NCBI RefSeq assembly: GCF_010726765.1
Contig: NZ_AP022601.1
Location: 3,534,001 to 3,598,000 of the forward strand
DNA: 64,000 nt
From: Mycobacterium gallinarum
GTDB taxonomy: Bacteria > Actinomycetota > Actinomycetes > Mycobacteriales > Mycobacteriaceae
Reading direction: 5' to 3'
Each line of letters starts with the position of its first letter. Positions within the stretch are counted from its first letter, which is position 1. Of this stretch, positions 7,977 through 15,031 are shown piece by piece. The translations under genes and the position numbers were made by a program. The notes under the pieces were generated by a model, which worked only from the letters and a program-made list of their open reading frames with translations, was not told where the DNA came from and did no database searches.

Positions 7977-8858
7977 GTGACCGAGCCGGGCCCCAACGCC
8001 GTCGCGCGCATGTTGGGGCTCCTGGGCGACGAGTGGACTCTGCTCGTCGTCCAGCAGGCGCTCCTCGGCGCGACGCGGTACGGCGACTTCCGCGCCCGGC
8101 TACCCATTTCGAACTCCGTGCTGACGGCGCGGCTGCGATTGCTGACCGGTGAAGCGCTGCTCGAAAGCCGCTCGTACCAATCCAATCCACCACGTTCGGA
8201 GTACGTCATCACCGAACGCTCCCGATCGCTGTGGCCGGTGCTGCTGTCGATCTGGGAGTGGGAACGCCACTGGGTGCCCGACCACGACGATCCGCTGCCC
8301 GGCATGCGTCACACATCGTGCGGCGGCGACTTCGCACCGATCGTCGCCTGCGGCTCATGTAAAGAGGCGGCGAGCGAGAAAGACGTCGTCGCACAGTGGG
8401 GTCCGAGCGGCTCGTGGTCACGGTCGATTCCGGTGGCGGCGACGCGACGACGGTCGGCGTCCGATCAGTCGGCAGGGTTGTTCCCTCAGACGATGAGCGT
8501 CATGGGCAACCGATGGGGATTCGCGCTGTTGGTCGCCGCGTTTGTGGGGATGAGTCGCTTCACCGATTTTCAGACACAGCTGGGCGCGCCCCCGGGCTCG
8601 ATCGCCGACCGGGTGGCGATCTTCACGGCCAATGGGGTGTTCGAGATGTCCGACAACCGATACCGCCTGACCGAGAAGGGCCGGGCGCTGTATCCGGTCC
8701 TAGTGACCGCCCTGCAGTGGGCGCAGCGTTGGTACCAGTCACCCGAGGGACCGGCGGTAGCCCTCGCCCACACGGCGTGCGGCCGCCGGTTCGTACCCGT
8801 CCTGACATGCGATCAGTGCTCCGAACCACTGCGTGGCGCGCATGTCGCCGCGGTGTGA
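7977..8858 (+). CDS. Tandem HxlR-type winged-helix regulator with repeated Cys motif
   Basis: A 293-residue protein made of two HxlR-type winged-helix units in one chain: residues about 5-95 (LLGDEWTLLVVQQALLGATR...) and about 170-260 (VMGNRWGFALLVAAFVGMSR...). Each unit is followed by the same kind of cysteine motif, HTSCGGDFAPIVACGSC and HTACGRRFVPVLTCDQC, which could bind a metal or sense redox state. HxlR proteins normally act as dimers of single-domain chains, so this is a fused pseudo-dimer. It starts with a GTG directly after the TAG of the carotenoid oxygenase and probably controls that operon. Confidence 0.85.
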   Translation: MTEPGPNAVARMLGLLGDEWTLLVVQQALLGATRYGDFRARLPISNSVLTARLRLLTGEALLESRSYQSNPPRSEYVITERSRSLWPVLLSIWEWERHWVPDHDDPLPGMRHTSCGGDFAPIVACGSCKEAASEKDVVAQWGPSGSWSRSIPVAATRRRSASDQSAGLFPQTMSVMGNRWGFALLVAAFVGMSRFTDFQTQLGAPPGSIADRVAIFTANGVFEMSDNRYRLTEKGRALYPVLVTALQWAQRWYQSPEGPAVALAHTACGRRFVPVLTCDQCSEPLRGAHVAAV

Positions 8859-8876
8859 AATTAGGGCCGAAAGTCA

Positions 8877-8903
8877 CTGGCACTCTCTGCCCGAGAGTGC
8901 TAA
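8877..8903. promoter_or_regulatory. CIRCE operator (HrcA site) upstream of hsp20
   Basis: CTGGCACTC, nine bases, GAGTGCTAA. The right arm is a perfect match to the CIRCE consensus (TTAGCACTC-N9-GAGTGCTAA) and the left arm matches at 7 of 9 positions. The spacer length is exactly that of the canonical element. It lies 72 bases before the hsp20 start, which suggests heat-shock control by the HrcA repressor. Confidence 0.85.
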
Positions 8904-8975
8904 TCTCGCAGGTGCACAGTGATTTGGTCGCCCGCCAGGGTGGCGGGCTCTGAGTTACGTAGGAGGTGAATTGCT

Positions 8976-9425
8976 GTGCTTCGTTTTGATCCGTTCAGTG
9001 ACCTTGACGCCTTGACCCGTGGCTTGCTGACCAGCCAGACCGGATCGACTCGCACCCCTCGGTTCATGCCGATGGACCTCTGCAAGATCGATGACCATTA
9101 CGTCCTGACAGCGGACCTGCCCGGTATCGATCCCGGATCGGTGGATGTCGACGTCGACAGCGGCACCCTCACGATCTCCGCGCACCGCACTGCCCGCTCC
9201 GAGGACTCCGTCCAGTGGCTGGCGAACGAGCGGTTCTTCGGCACCTACCGCAGGCAGCTTTCCCTTGGGGAAGGGATTGATGCAACGGCGATTTCGGCGA
9301 CCTACGAGAACGGCGTCCTGACCGTGACGATCCCGGTCGCCGAGCGCGCGAAGCCGCGCAAGATCGAGGTCGCCCACAGCGGCAGACAACAGTCGATCGA
9401 GCCAACCACCGCCGACTCGGAGTAA
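8976..9425 (+). CDS. hsp20: Hsp20 / alpha-crystallin small heat-shock protein
   Basis: A 149-residue small heat-shock chaperone that holds unfolded proteins in soluble form without ATP. The N-terminus MLRFDPFSDLDAL matches the mycobacterial 18-kDa antigen type. The alpha-crystallin domain spans about residues 30-130 with DLPGIDPGSVDVDVDSGTL, and ends with ENGVLTVTIPVAE, the conserved G-V-L strand. The GTG start at 8976 has a strong AGGAGG site nine bases upstream. A CIRCE element lies upstream and a strong hairpin lies downstream (9435-9490), so it appears to be a single-gene heat-inducible unit. Confidence 0.93.
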   Translation: MLRFDPFSDLDALTRGLLTSQTGSTRTPRFMPMDLCKIDDHYVLTADLPGIDPGSVDVDVDSGTLTISAHRTARSEDSVQWLANERFFGTYRRQLSLGEGIDATAISATYENGVLTVTIPVAERAKPRKIEVAHSGRQQSIEPTTADSE

Positions 9426-9434
9426 CCACTCAGT

Positions 9435-9490
9435 CGAGACTGCGGGCAGATCGCGATTCAGCTCGAAAACGCGATCTGTCCGCAGTCTCG
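9435..9490 (+). terminator. Intrinsic-type hairpin after hsp20
   Basis: Two 21-base arms, 9435-9455 and 9470-9490, pair completely around a 14-base loop, apart from one position that is a G-U wobble only in the plus-strand RNA (it would be C-A in the other strand). That polarity favours a role as the hsp20 terminator. There is no U tract, as is common for mycobacterial terminators. It separates hsp20 from the convergent acetyltransferase. Confidence 0.7.
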
Positions 9491-9510
9491 CGCGCCCAAG
9501 AGGCATCCGT

Positions 9511-10107
9511 TCACGCGTGACGGCCCAGCCGGTACCGCAGGTTGTTGCGCACCGACGGCCACTCGATGTCCAGAATCGAGTACACGACGGTGTCGCGCCG
9601 CGATCCGTCGGCCAGCAGCTGGTTACTGCGCAACACGCCGTCGAGCTTGGCGCCCAGGCTCTCGATCGCCTTTCGGCTGGTGAAATTGAAGAAGTGCGTA
9701 CGGAATTCAACTGCGACACAATCCAACTGATCGAAAGCATGGCCGAGCATCAGCAGCTTCGTCTCGCTGTTGACCCCGCTGCGCCGCGCCGACTCCACGT
9801 ACCACGTGTTGCCGATCTCGAGTCGCCGGTTGGCCGGGTCCACGTTCATGAAGCTCGACGAGCCGACGAACGTGCCGTCCAGCCGACGCACGACCATCGT
9901 CAGTCCGGTGTCCGGCGTCTGTACGGCCAGCCGAGCGTCGACCCATCGCTCGACCGCCTCTGGGGCCGGCGCCGCGGTGAACCACAGGCGCCCGAGTTCG
10001 CCATCGGCAGCGGCGGCTTTGATCTCCGGAACATGTTCTGAGCCAAGAGGTTCCAGCTTTACCCAGCGGTCTCCGGTCAGCGAGATCGGTTCGACGTACC
10101 CGCTCAT
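9511..10107 (-). CDS. GNAT-family N-acetyltransferase (RimJ/RimL type)
   Basis: A 198-residue acetyltransferase beginning MSGYVEPISLTGDRWVKLEPL. It has the RimL-type layout: VGSSSFMNVDPANRRLEIGNTWY about residues 80-105, then RRSGVNSETKLLMLGHAFDQL with the acetyl-CoA loop, and VEFRTHFFNFTSRKAIESLGAK. Members acetylate protein N-termini or small amines. The start was set at the ATG at 10107, which overlaps the stop of the upstream membrane-protein gene (ATGA), so the two are coupled. Substrate unknown. Confidence 0.82.
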   Translation of the reverse strand: MSGYVEPISLTGDRWVKLEPLGSEHVPEIKAAAADGELGRLWFTAAPAPEAVERWVDARLAVQTPDTGLTMVVRRLDGTFVGSSSFMNVDPANRRLEIGNTWYVESARRSGVNSETKLLMLGHAFDQLDCVAVEFRTHFFNFTSRKAIESLGAKLDGVLRSNQLLADGSRRDTVVYSILDIEWPSVRNNLRYRLGRHA

Positions 10108-10541
10108 GGCGTTCGCACGGTGGCCGCCGACCACGCAGCGACCATCGTCATCACCGACAGCACCGCCGCCGTGATCGCCGCCGCGACGCCGATATAGAAG
10201 CCGAATCCAGCCGACACCGGCGTGTACACATACAGCCGGTAGTAGAACACCGTGAGAACCACCAGCAGCACCGAAATGGCCAGTGCTGCCGAGGATGCCA
10301 CCCGGGCCGACAACCCCCGCGCCGCCATCGCTCCCGCCACGATCAACGTCGCCGACAGCAGGACGATGAGTTGACCGACGCCGAAGCCGGATAACCGATT
10401 CCGCAACTCATCCATATCGCCGACCACGCCGCCGACCGCGCTGGCGCGAGCACCGTCAGCCGTCAGCCAGGGCATCCACGCATTGACCACAAGGACCGTC
10501 GCGCACAGTGCGACCAGCCATCCGGGACGCAGGCGCGACAT
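10104..10541 (-). CDS. Four-helix membrane protein, function unknown (possibly Rv0912-like)
   Basis: A 145-residue protein with four predicted transmembrane helices (about 7-25, 55-75, 83-103 and 113-135) and a short extracytoplasmic loop after the first helix. No catalytic motif is visible. Its size, topology, strand and place next to the Rv0913c-like gene fit the mycobacterial Rv0912 membrane protein, but I make that link from gene order and memory rather than a clear sequence match. It overlaps the GNAT gene by four bases and is divergent from the cupin gene, with 16 bases between start codons. Confidence 0.7.
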   Translation of the reverse strand: MSRLRPGWLVALCATVLVVNAWMPWLTADGARASAVGGVVGDMDELRNRLSGFGVGQLIVLLSATLIVAGAMAARGLSARVASSAALAISVLLVVLTVFYYRLYVYTPVSAGFGFYIGVAAAITAAVLSVMTMVAAWSAATVRTP

Positions 10542-10557
10542 GCGTCGAGACTACGGT

Positions 10558-11010
10558 ATGACGATGACCGAACTACCCGACTGGGCGCGCCACGTCGGCA
10601 TGGCTCCTCACCCCGAGGGCGGCTATTTCAAGGAGACCTGGCGCAGCGAGTTGACGGTGCCCCAATCGGCACTTCCCCAGGATTACAACGGCCCGCGCAA
10701 CGCCGGGACGGCCATCCTGTTCCTACTGATGCCCGGCCAGCAGTCGGCATGGCACACCGTGCGCAGTGCCGAGCTGTGGCTGTATCACTCCGGGGGGCCG
10801 CTGCTCCTCGAGATCGGTCCCGAACAGGGCACCGCCACAACACATCTACTCGGCTCGGACATCATGGGTGGCGAGAGCCCGCAGATCGTCGTGCCGCCCG
10901 GGCACTGGCAGCGCGCCCGCCCGCGTGACGATCAGCCCTGCCTCGTCAGCTGTGTCGTGGTCCCGGGGTTCGACTTCGCCGACTTCGCCCTCGGGGCACC
11001 AGCCGACTGA
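10558..11010 (+). CDS. Cupin, DUF985 family
   Basis: A 150-residue RmlC-like cupin. The N-terminal motif MAPHPEGGYFKETWRS is the DUF985 signature, followed by LMPGQQSAWHTVRSAELWLYH and VVPPGHWQRARP, which form the beta-barrel. These proteins resemble yeast YML079w, bind small molecules, and have no assigned reaction. The ATG at 10558 is used because the longer frame would run through the promoter of the divergent gene. With so little space it may be leaderless. The 3' end overlaps the convergent BKACE gene by 65 bases. Confidence 0.85.
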   Translation: MTMTELPDWARHVGMAPHPEGGYFKETWRSELTVPQSALPQDYNGPRNAGTAILFLLMPGQQSAWHTVRSAELWLYHSGGPLLLEIGPEQGTATTHLLGSDIMGGESPQIVVPPGHWQRARPRDDQPCLVSCVVVPGFDFADFALGAPAD

Positions 11011-11719
11011 GCAACTGCACAGCGGCGGAGACCAGTTCGGCGTTTCCCGGCGCGCGCGAGCCGTCCGGCAACCGAAGCGTGTCTTCCAGACCAATGCGAG
11101 TCTGGACGCCACACACCCCGGCATGTTCCAGTAACGGCCAACAGCTTTCGTCCAGACCGTGCAACAACACCGGCGCGGGCGAGCCTGCGGCCTTCACTTG
11201 ACTGAGCAGTTCGTCCGCGGTCACCACATCGCCGTCGCCCGCCAACTCGACCATCACCCGCATACAGTGCGGTGCCAGTTCAGAGGCCGCCCAGGACGCG
11301 GCCGCCTCGGCGTGGAAGATGCCGGCCTCGACTCCGACTCCTCGATCGAGCAGCCGTTCGGCAAGCTCCTCGGAGCCGGGCTCATGCCAGTTCACCGAGG
11401 CGAAGTCGGGCAGTTCACTCCATTTGCCGACAGCCCGCAGCCGGGCCCCCACATCGGGCAGCGCCCAGAAACCCGTCGTCACGCCCAGGGGCAGCCCGGG
11501 CGTTACATGGCGCACCGCCGCAACCGCGGCGTCGACGACAGATGCCTCCAGCGAGTCGACTCCGTCGGCGGTCTTCGGGTGCATATGGACGGCCTTGGCG
11601 CCGGCCTGGTGCGCGGCGAGCGCCGAGGCCGCCAGCTGATCGGGGGTGACCGGCAAGTCCGGGTGCTCGTCAGGGGTGCGAGCTCCGTTGATGCACGCTT
11701 TCACGTAGGTCTCGGGCAT
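10946..11719 (-). CDS. BKACE family (3-keto-5-aminohexanoate cleavage-type) enzyme
   Basis: A 257-residue TIM-barrel of the DUF849/BKACE family, which condense a beta-keto acid with acetyl-CoA and split it to acetoacetate and a CoA ester. The start VKACINGART, the metal-binding HMHPK motif at about residues 45-49, and LPLGVTTGFW and FASVNWHEPGS support this. BKACE enzymes vary in substrate and no lysine-fermentation genes are nearby, so a specific name is not justified. The last 20 or so codons overlap the end of the cupin gene in antisense. The final residues (RSRRSRTPGPRHS) look like a non-conserved extension. Confidence 0.8.
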   Translation of the reverse strand: MPETYVKACINGARTPDEHPDLPVTPDQLAASALAAHQAGAKAVHMHPKTADGVDSLEASVVDAAVAAVRHVTPGLPLGVTTGFWALPDVGARLRAVGKWSELPDFASVNWHEPGSEELAERLLDRGVGVEAGIFHAEAAASWAASELAPHCMRVMVELAGDGDVVTADELLSQVKAAGSPAPVLLHGLDESCWPLLEHAGVCGVQTRIGLEDTLRLPDGSRAPGNAELVSAAVQLLSRLVPRGRSRRSRTPGPRHS

Positions 11720-11755
11720 CAGCTCATCCTTCCAGCGATGACAGGCTGAAGCTGC

Positions 11756-12133
11756 TCAGAGTCGGCCTGCGCGCAGCTTGTCCAGCCGTCGGCGGTCTCG
11801 CTTGGTCGGCCGGCCGGCACCCCGGTCGCGCACAGCGATCGCCATCGTCTCGGTGGGCTCAGGTGTGGGTGTTCGGTCGAGAAAGCACGTCGCGGCATCG
11901 GCCGCCCCCACCCGCTTCTGGATCACCCGCACCACCTCGACCACCCGCATGGTCTGGCCCACCAATGCGCGTACCTCGTCGCCCGGTGACACCATGGTGG
12001 CGGGTTTCGCGGGCCGGCCGTTCACCTGCACGTGTCCGCCCCGGCAGGCGTCGGCGGCGTCGGGCCGCGTCTTGACGAGCCGGACCGACCACAGCCATCT
12101 GTCCACGCGGGTCGACTCCACGCCTTCCATCAT
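11756..12133 (-). CDS. S4-domain RNA-binding protein (Hsp15-like)
   Basis: A 125-residue protein. It starts with an S4 domain (RVDRWLWSVRLVKTRPDAAD, then GHVQVNGRPAKPATMVSPGD, residues about 9-55) and ends in a basic tail (RPTKRDRRRLDKLR). This is the Hsp15/RlbA layout; E. coli Hsp15 binds stalled 50S subunits carrying nascent chains. Two adjacent ATG codons (12133 and 12130) could serve as start. It is divergent from the SDR gene at 12295, across an AT-rich promoter region. Confidence 0.88.
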   Translation of the reverse strand: MMEGVESTRVDRWLWSVRLVKTRPDAADACRGGHVQVNGRPAKPATMVSPGDEVRALVGQTMRVVEVVRVIQKRVGAADAATCFLDRTPTPEPTETMAIAVRDRGAGRPTKRDRRRLDKLRAGRL

Positions 12134-12199
12134 GGACTTTCCGCAACGTGAACTACCCAGCCCGCCGATTCGTGTTACGAGAACACACCGCGACCGCAG

Positions 12200-12239
12200 C
12201 CTTATTGTGACCTTATGTAAGCCTTATTTTTCTTAAGAA
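12200..12239. promoter_or_regulatory. Direct-repeat array CCTTAT (11-base period) plus TTCTTAAGAA palindrome
   Basis: The hexamer CCTTAT occurs at 12200, 12211 and 12222, exactly one helical turn apart. It is followed by the perfect 10-base palindrome TTCTTAAGAA at 12230-12239. The stretch is clearly more AT-rich than its surroundings and lies between the divergent S4-protein gene and the SDR gene. It looks like a multi-subunit regulator site and promoter. The regulator is unknown. Confidence 0.5.
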
Positions 12240-12294
12240 TAGGTGTACGGTGAGACCCAAGGCGCACGCACTGCAGCGACGAAAGGAAGCCGAC

Positions 12295-12951
12295 ATGCAT
12301 CAAGCACCTTTACGGATTGTCCTGGTCACCGGCGGGTCGAGGGGTATCGGCGCGGAGATCGCGCAGAGACTCGCCAGCCCCGACACCCATGTCGTCGTGA
12401 ACTTCCGCGAGCATGCCGAGCGAGCCGAATCTATCGCCCAGTCCATCCGCGATGCAGGTGGACATGCCTCGACGTTGCGCGCCGACATCGCCGACGAGGC
12501 CGAGTGCGCGGCGATGATCGACACCATCTCGCATCGTTTCGGCCGTCTGGACGCGGCCATTCTGAATGCATCCGTCAGCCCCGGGGCCGGCACCGATCTC
12601 GGAAACGCAAAGCGCCTCAACCGTGACGCCCAGCGCCGCATTGCACTGAAGACCGTGCCGCTGATGCCGGCCGGCGGCCGCATCGTGTTCGTCACCAGCC
12701 ACGCGGCCCATTTCTTCCCGCACCGGGCGGTGCCGAAGGGTCAGACGGCCGTTGCCGCGAGCAAGTGGGCCGGCGAAACCGCGCTGTATGCACTGCGGTC
12801 GGTGTTCCGCCGGGCGGGAGTGCACTTCACGGTGGTATCCAGCGATGCGGGAGATGCGACGTTCGCAGGCGCGATCGTCAACGCCGCCACCACCCCGAAC
12901 CCGTCCGGGATCGTGTACGTCGGCGGCGCTGACTCGCTGAAGATCGCCTAG
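12295..12951 (+). CDS. SDR-family protein with atypical active site
   Basis: A 218-residue Rossmann-fold protein. The cofactor motif VTGGSRGIGAEIA is intact at about residues 10-22 and a Ser-containing FVTSHAAHF strand is present. At the usual YxxxK site, however, the sequence reads VAASK, so the catalytic Tyr is replaced by Val while the Lys remains. Some actinobacterial SDRs of this divergent type also lack Tyr there. The ATG at 12295 was chosen for its AAAGGAAG site about seven bases upstream. The stop codon overlaps the convergent VOC gene's stop through a shared CTAG. Confidence 0.8.
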   Translation: MHQAPLRIVLVTGGSRGIGAEIAQRLASPDTHVVVNFREHAERAESIAQSIRDAGGHASTLRADIADEAECAAMIDTISHRFGRLDAAILNASVSPGAGTDLGNAKRLNRDAQRRIALKTVPLMPAGGRIVFVTSHAAHFFPHRAVPKGQTAVAASKWAGETALYALRSVFRRAGVHFTVVSSDAGDATFAGAIVNAATTPNPSGIVYVGGADSLKIA

Positions 12952-13712
12952 TCCAGCGACGACAGGTTGAAGCCTGCTCCCGTGGAGTCTGCGACCGAGG
13001 CCAACCGGCCGTATGGGGTGTCCTCGGCGTCGCGGATGACGCTGCCGCCGTTGTCGAGGACCAACTGCACGGTCTTGTCGACGTCGTCGGCACCGAGGAA
13101 GAAGAACCAGCTGGGTTCGACGTCCATTGCCATGACACCGAGCAACGCCTCGCCGTCGAAGTTGGCTGTGCTGTAGCGGAATTCGTCGGTGTCCGACACG
13201 GTCTCGATGTTCCAGTCGAAGACCTCGCGATAGAAGTCGAGCGCCTTGCCGTACTCGCGGGTGGTCAGCTGGAAGTACGTTGGCGCGCCGTTCCCGTTGA
13301 CGACTTCGAAGCCTCGGTGGCCCGCCGGCTGCCACAGTCCGACGAACGCGCCCGTCGGATCGCTCAGCATCCCCATCCATCCCCGATCGCCGATCTGCAT
13401 GGGCTCGGGTGGACCCTCCGCGCAGGCAACGCCGCCCGCCGCAACCGCCTTCTCGAGCGTGGCCTTGGCGTCGGTCGTGTGCAGGTACGTCGCCCACGCG
13501 TCGGGGACGTTCCACTGCGGATCGTTGAAGTTCAGCCCGGCAACGGGTTTCCCGTTGCAGAACGCATTGGTGTAGCCGCCGAACTCGGGTCCGCTCGACT
13601 CGAAGGTCCAGCCGAACACCCCGGCGTAGAACTCCTTGGAGCGGTTGACATCCGACGACGCCAGGTCGATCCAGATCGGTGCCCCCACGGGGGCGGAAGT
13701 GCGGACGGGCAC
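12948..13712 (-). CDS. Two-domain VOC (glyoxalase-fold) protein, Rv0911/CFP30B-like
   Basis: A 254-residue protein with two vicinal-oxygen-chelate domains: about residues 9-120 (APIWIDLASSDVNRSKEFYA ... LSDPTGAFVGLWQPAG) and about 128-250 (APTYFQLTTREYGKALDFYR ... GFNLSSLD). This is the arrangement of the mycobacterial Rv0911 and Rv0577/CFP30B proteins, the latter linked to methylglyoxal or stress resistance. The GTG at 13712 is preferred because GGAG lies six bases upstream; a longer frame would run to 13787 without a ribosome site. Strand and position agree with an inverted M. tuberculosis Rv0911 locus. It marks the left edge of the putative accessory island. Confidence 0.82.
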   Translation of the reverse strand: MPVRTSAPVGAPIWIDLASSDVNRSKEFYAGVFGWTFESSGPEFGGYTNAFCNGKPVAGLNFNDPQWNVPDAWATYLHTTDAKATLEKAVAAGGVACAEGPPEPMQIGDRGWMGMLSDPTGAFVGLWQPAGHRGFEVVNGNGAPTYFQLTTREYGKALDFYREVFDWNIETVSDTDEFRYSTANFDGEALLGVMAMDVEPSWFFFLGADDVDKTVQLVLDNGGSVIRDAEDTPYGRLASVADSTGAGFNLSSLD

Positions 13713-13802
13713 GATGGTCTCCTTCGAGATGGTGGGTCGGTCCCGGAGCCGCCCCGGCGGCGACATCCAGTCACCGATGCAGACCACCGCCCCGTCAGAA
13801 AC

Positions 13803-14702
13803 TCATCGGATGCCCAGTACTCGTAGTGCGTTTTCTTTGTAGATCAGCGGCACCACCGCCGGATCGACATCGAGCTCGTCGAAGTCCCGACGCCAGCGGT
13901 CCAGCTGGATGTACGGGTAGTCGGTTCCGAACAGCACCTTGGTCCGCAGTTGTCGGCTCGCGGCGCGCACCAGTTGCGGCGGAAAGTACTTCGGCGACCA
14001 GCCCGACAGATCGATGTAGACATTGGTCTTGTGCGTGGCGATCGCGATCTGCGAGTCGACCCAGGGCACCGCCGGGTGCGCCATCACGATCGTCATCTCC
14101 GGGAAATCGGCGGCGACGTCGTCCAGCAGCATCGGATCCGAGTACCGCAGTTTGATGCGGTGCCCGCCGGGCAGACCCGCGCCCATTCCCGTCTGCCCGG
14201 TGTGAAACAGCGCGGGCACGCCGGCCTCGGCGATCGCCTCGTAGATGGGGTAGAACTTTCGGTTGTTCGGCTCGAAGGCCTGCATGCTCGGGTGGAATTT
14301 GAAGCCCTTCACCCCGTAGTCGCGCACGAGTTCGTGGACGCGATGGACCGCGCGGCGCTCATGCCACGGGTCGACGCTGCCGAACGGGATCAGCACGTCG
14401 TTGTTGCGCACCGCGCCCGCGATGAGGTCTTCGATCGAGTTCGGCGTATGCCGCATGCCAGTGCGCGCGTCGACGGTGAAGACGACCGCCGCCGTGTTGT
14501 GCCGCCGGTACTCGTCGGCCAACGCGTCGACGCTCGACAGCGCGCCGGGTCCTCGTTTGAAGTACTTGCCGACCGCGTCGACCAGCTCGTCGTCGTACGC
14601 CTTGTGGCCGTGCGCGTCGACCTCGACGTGAGTGTGAATGTCGATGGCCGCGACCTTGTCGAAATCGATCGCATATTCGTACTTTTCGCCCTGTACCGTC
14701 AC
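13803..14702 (-). CDS. Amidohydrolase-2 family metal-dependent hydrolase/decarboxylase
   Basis: About 299 residues. The metal motif IDIHTHVEVD is near the N-terminus, FKFHPSMQAF and PALFHTGQTG are in the middle, then MAHPAVPWVD and LFGTDYPYIQL. This is the ACMSD-like amidohydrolase group, whose members decarboxylate or hydrate aromatic and ring-cleavage acids. The start is the GTG at 14702 (TVQGEKYEYAIDFDKV), only four bases from the start of the divergent DUF1330-like gene, so both may be leaderless. Its place beside a large catabolic operon suggests a role in degradation, but its substrate is unknown. Confidence 0.82.
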   Translation of the reverse strand: MTVQGEKYEYAIDFDKVAAIDIHTHVEVDAHGHKAYDDELVDAVGKYFKRGPGALSSVDALADEYRRHNTAAVVFTVDARTGMRHTPNSIEDLIAGAVRNNDVLIPFGSVDPWHERRAVHRVHELVRDYGVKGFKFHPSMQAFEPNNRKFYPIYEAIAEAGVPALFHTGQTGMGAGLPGGHRIKLRYSDPMLLDDVAADFPEMTIVMAHPAVPWVDSQIAIATHKTNVYIDLSGWSPKYFPPQLVRAASRQLRTKVLFGTDYPYIQLDRWRRDFDELDVDPAVVPLIYKENALRVLGIR

Positions 14703-14706
14703 CCAC

Positions 14707-15027
14707 GTGACGATATACGCGCTGAACCTCTTCGATATCGCCGATCGCGAGGAGTACCTCGCGTACTCGAAACGCTCGCCCCAAGAGGTCGCCAAGCACG
14801 GCGGCCGCGTCGTCGCGCTCGGGCAGTTCAACGACGCGATCCTCGGCGACATCGAACCGCGCAAGGTGCTGATCCTCGTCGAGTGGGACTCACGTTCCGC
14901 GTTCGACAGTTACTGCGACGACCCTGAACTCGCCGATCTGCACGCACACCGGGAGTACGGGTCGTCGTCCTACATCTGGCACCTCTTCGACCGCCTCGAC
15001 GATCTTCGGCCGCTGCTCAAGGCGTAG
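14707..15027 (+). CDS. DUF1330-like dimeric alpha-beta barrel protein
   Basis: A 106-residue protein (TIYALNLFDIADREEYLAYS...) with the DUF1330 pattern: a first beta strand, YLAYSKRSPQEVAKHGGRVVALG, and RKVLILVEWDSRSAFDSYCD. Such ferredoxin-like-fold proteins are often linked to catabolic loci. The GTG at 14707 is four bases from the divergent amidohydrolase start. The C-terminal half (HAHREYGSSSYIWHLFDRLD) is longer than in typical members. Function unknown. Confidence 0.75.
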   Translation: MTIYALNLFDIADREEYLAYSKRSPQEVAKHGGRVVALGQFNDAILGDIEPRKVLILVEWDSRSAFDSYCDDPELADLHAHREYGSSSYIWHLFDRLDDLRPLLKA

Positions 15028-15031
15028 CGAT

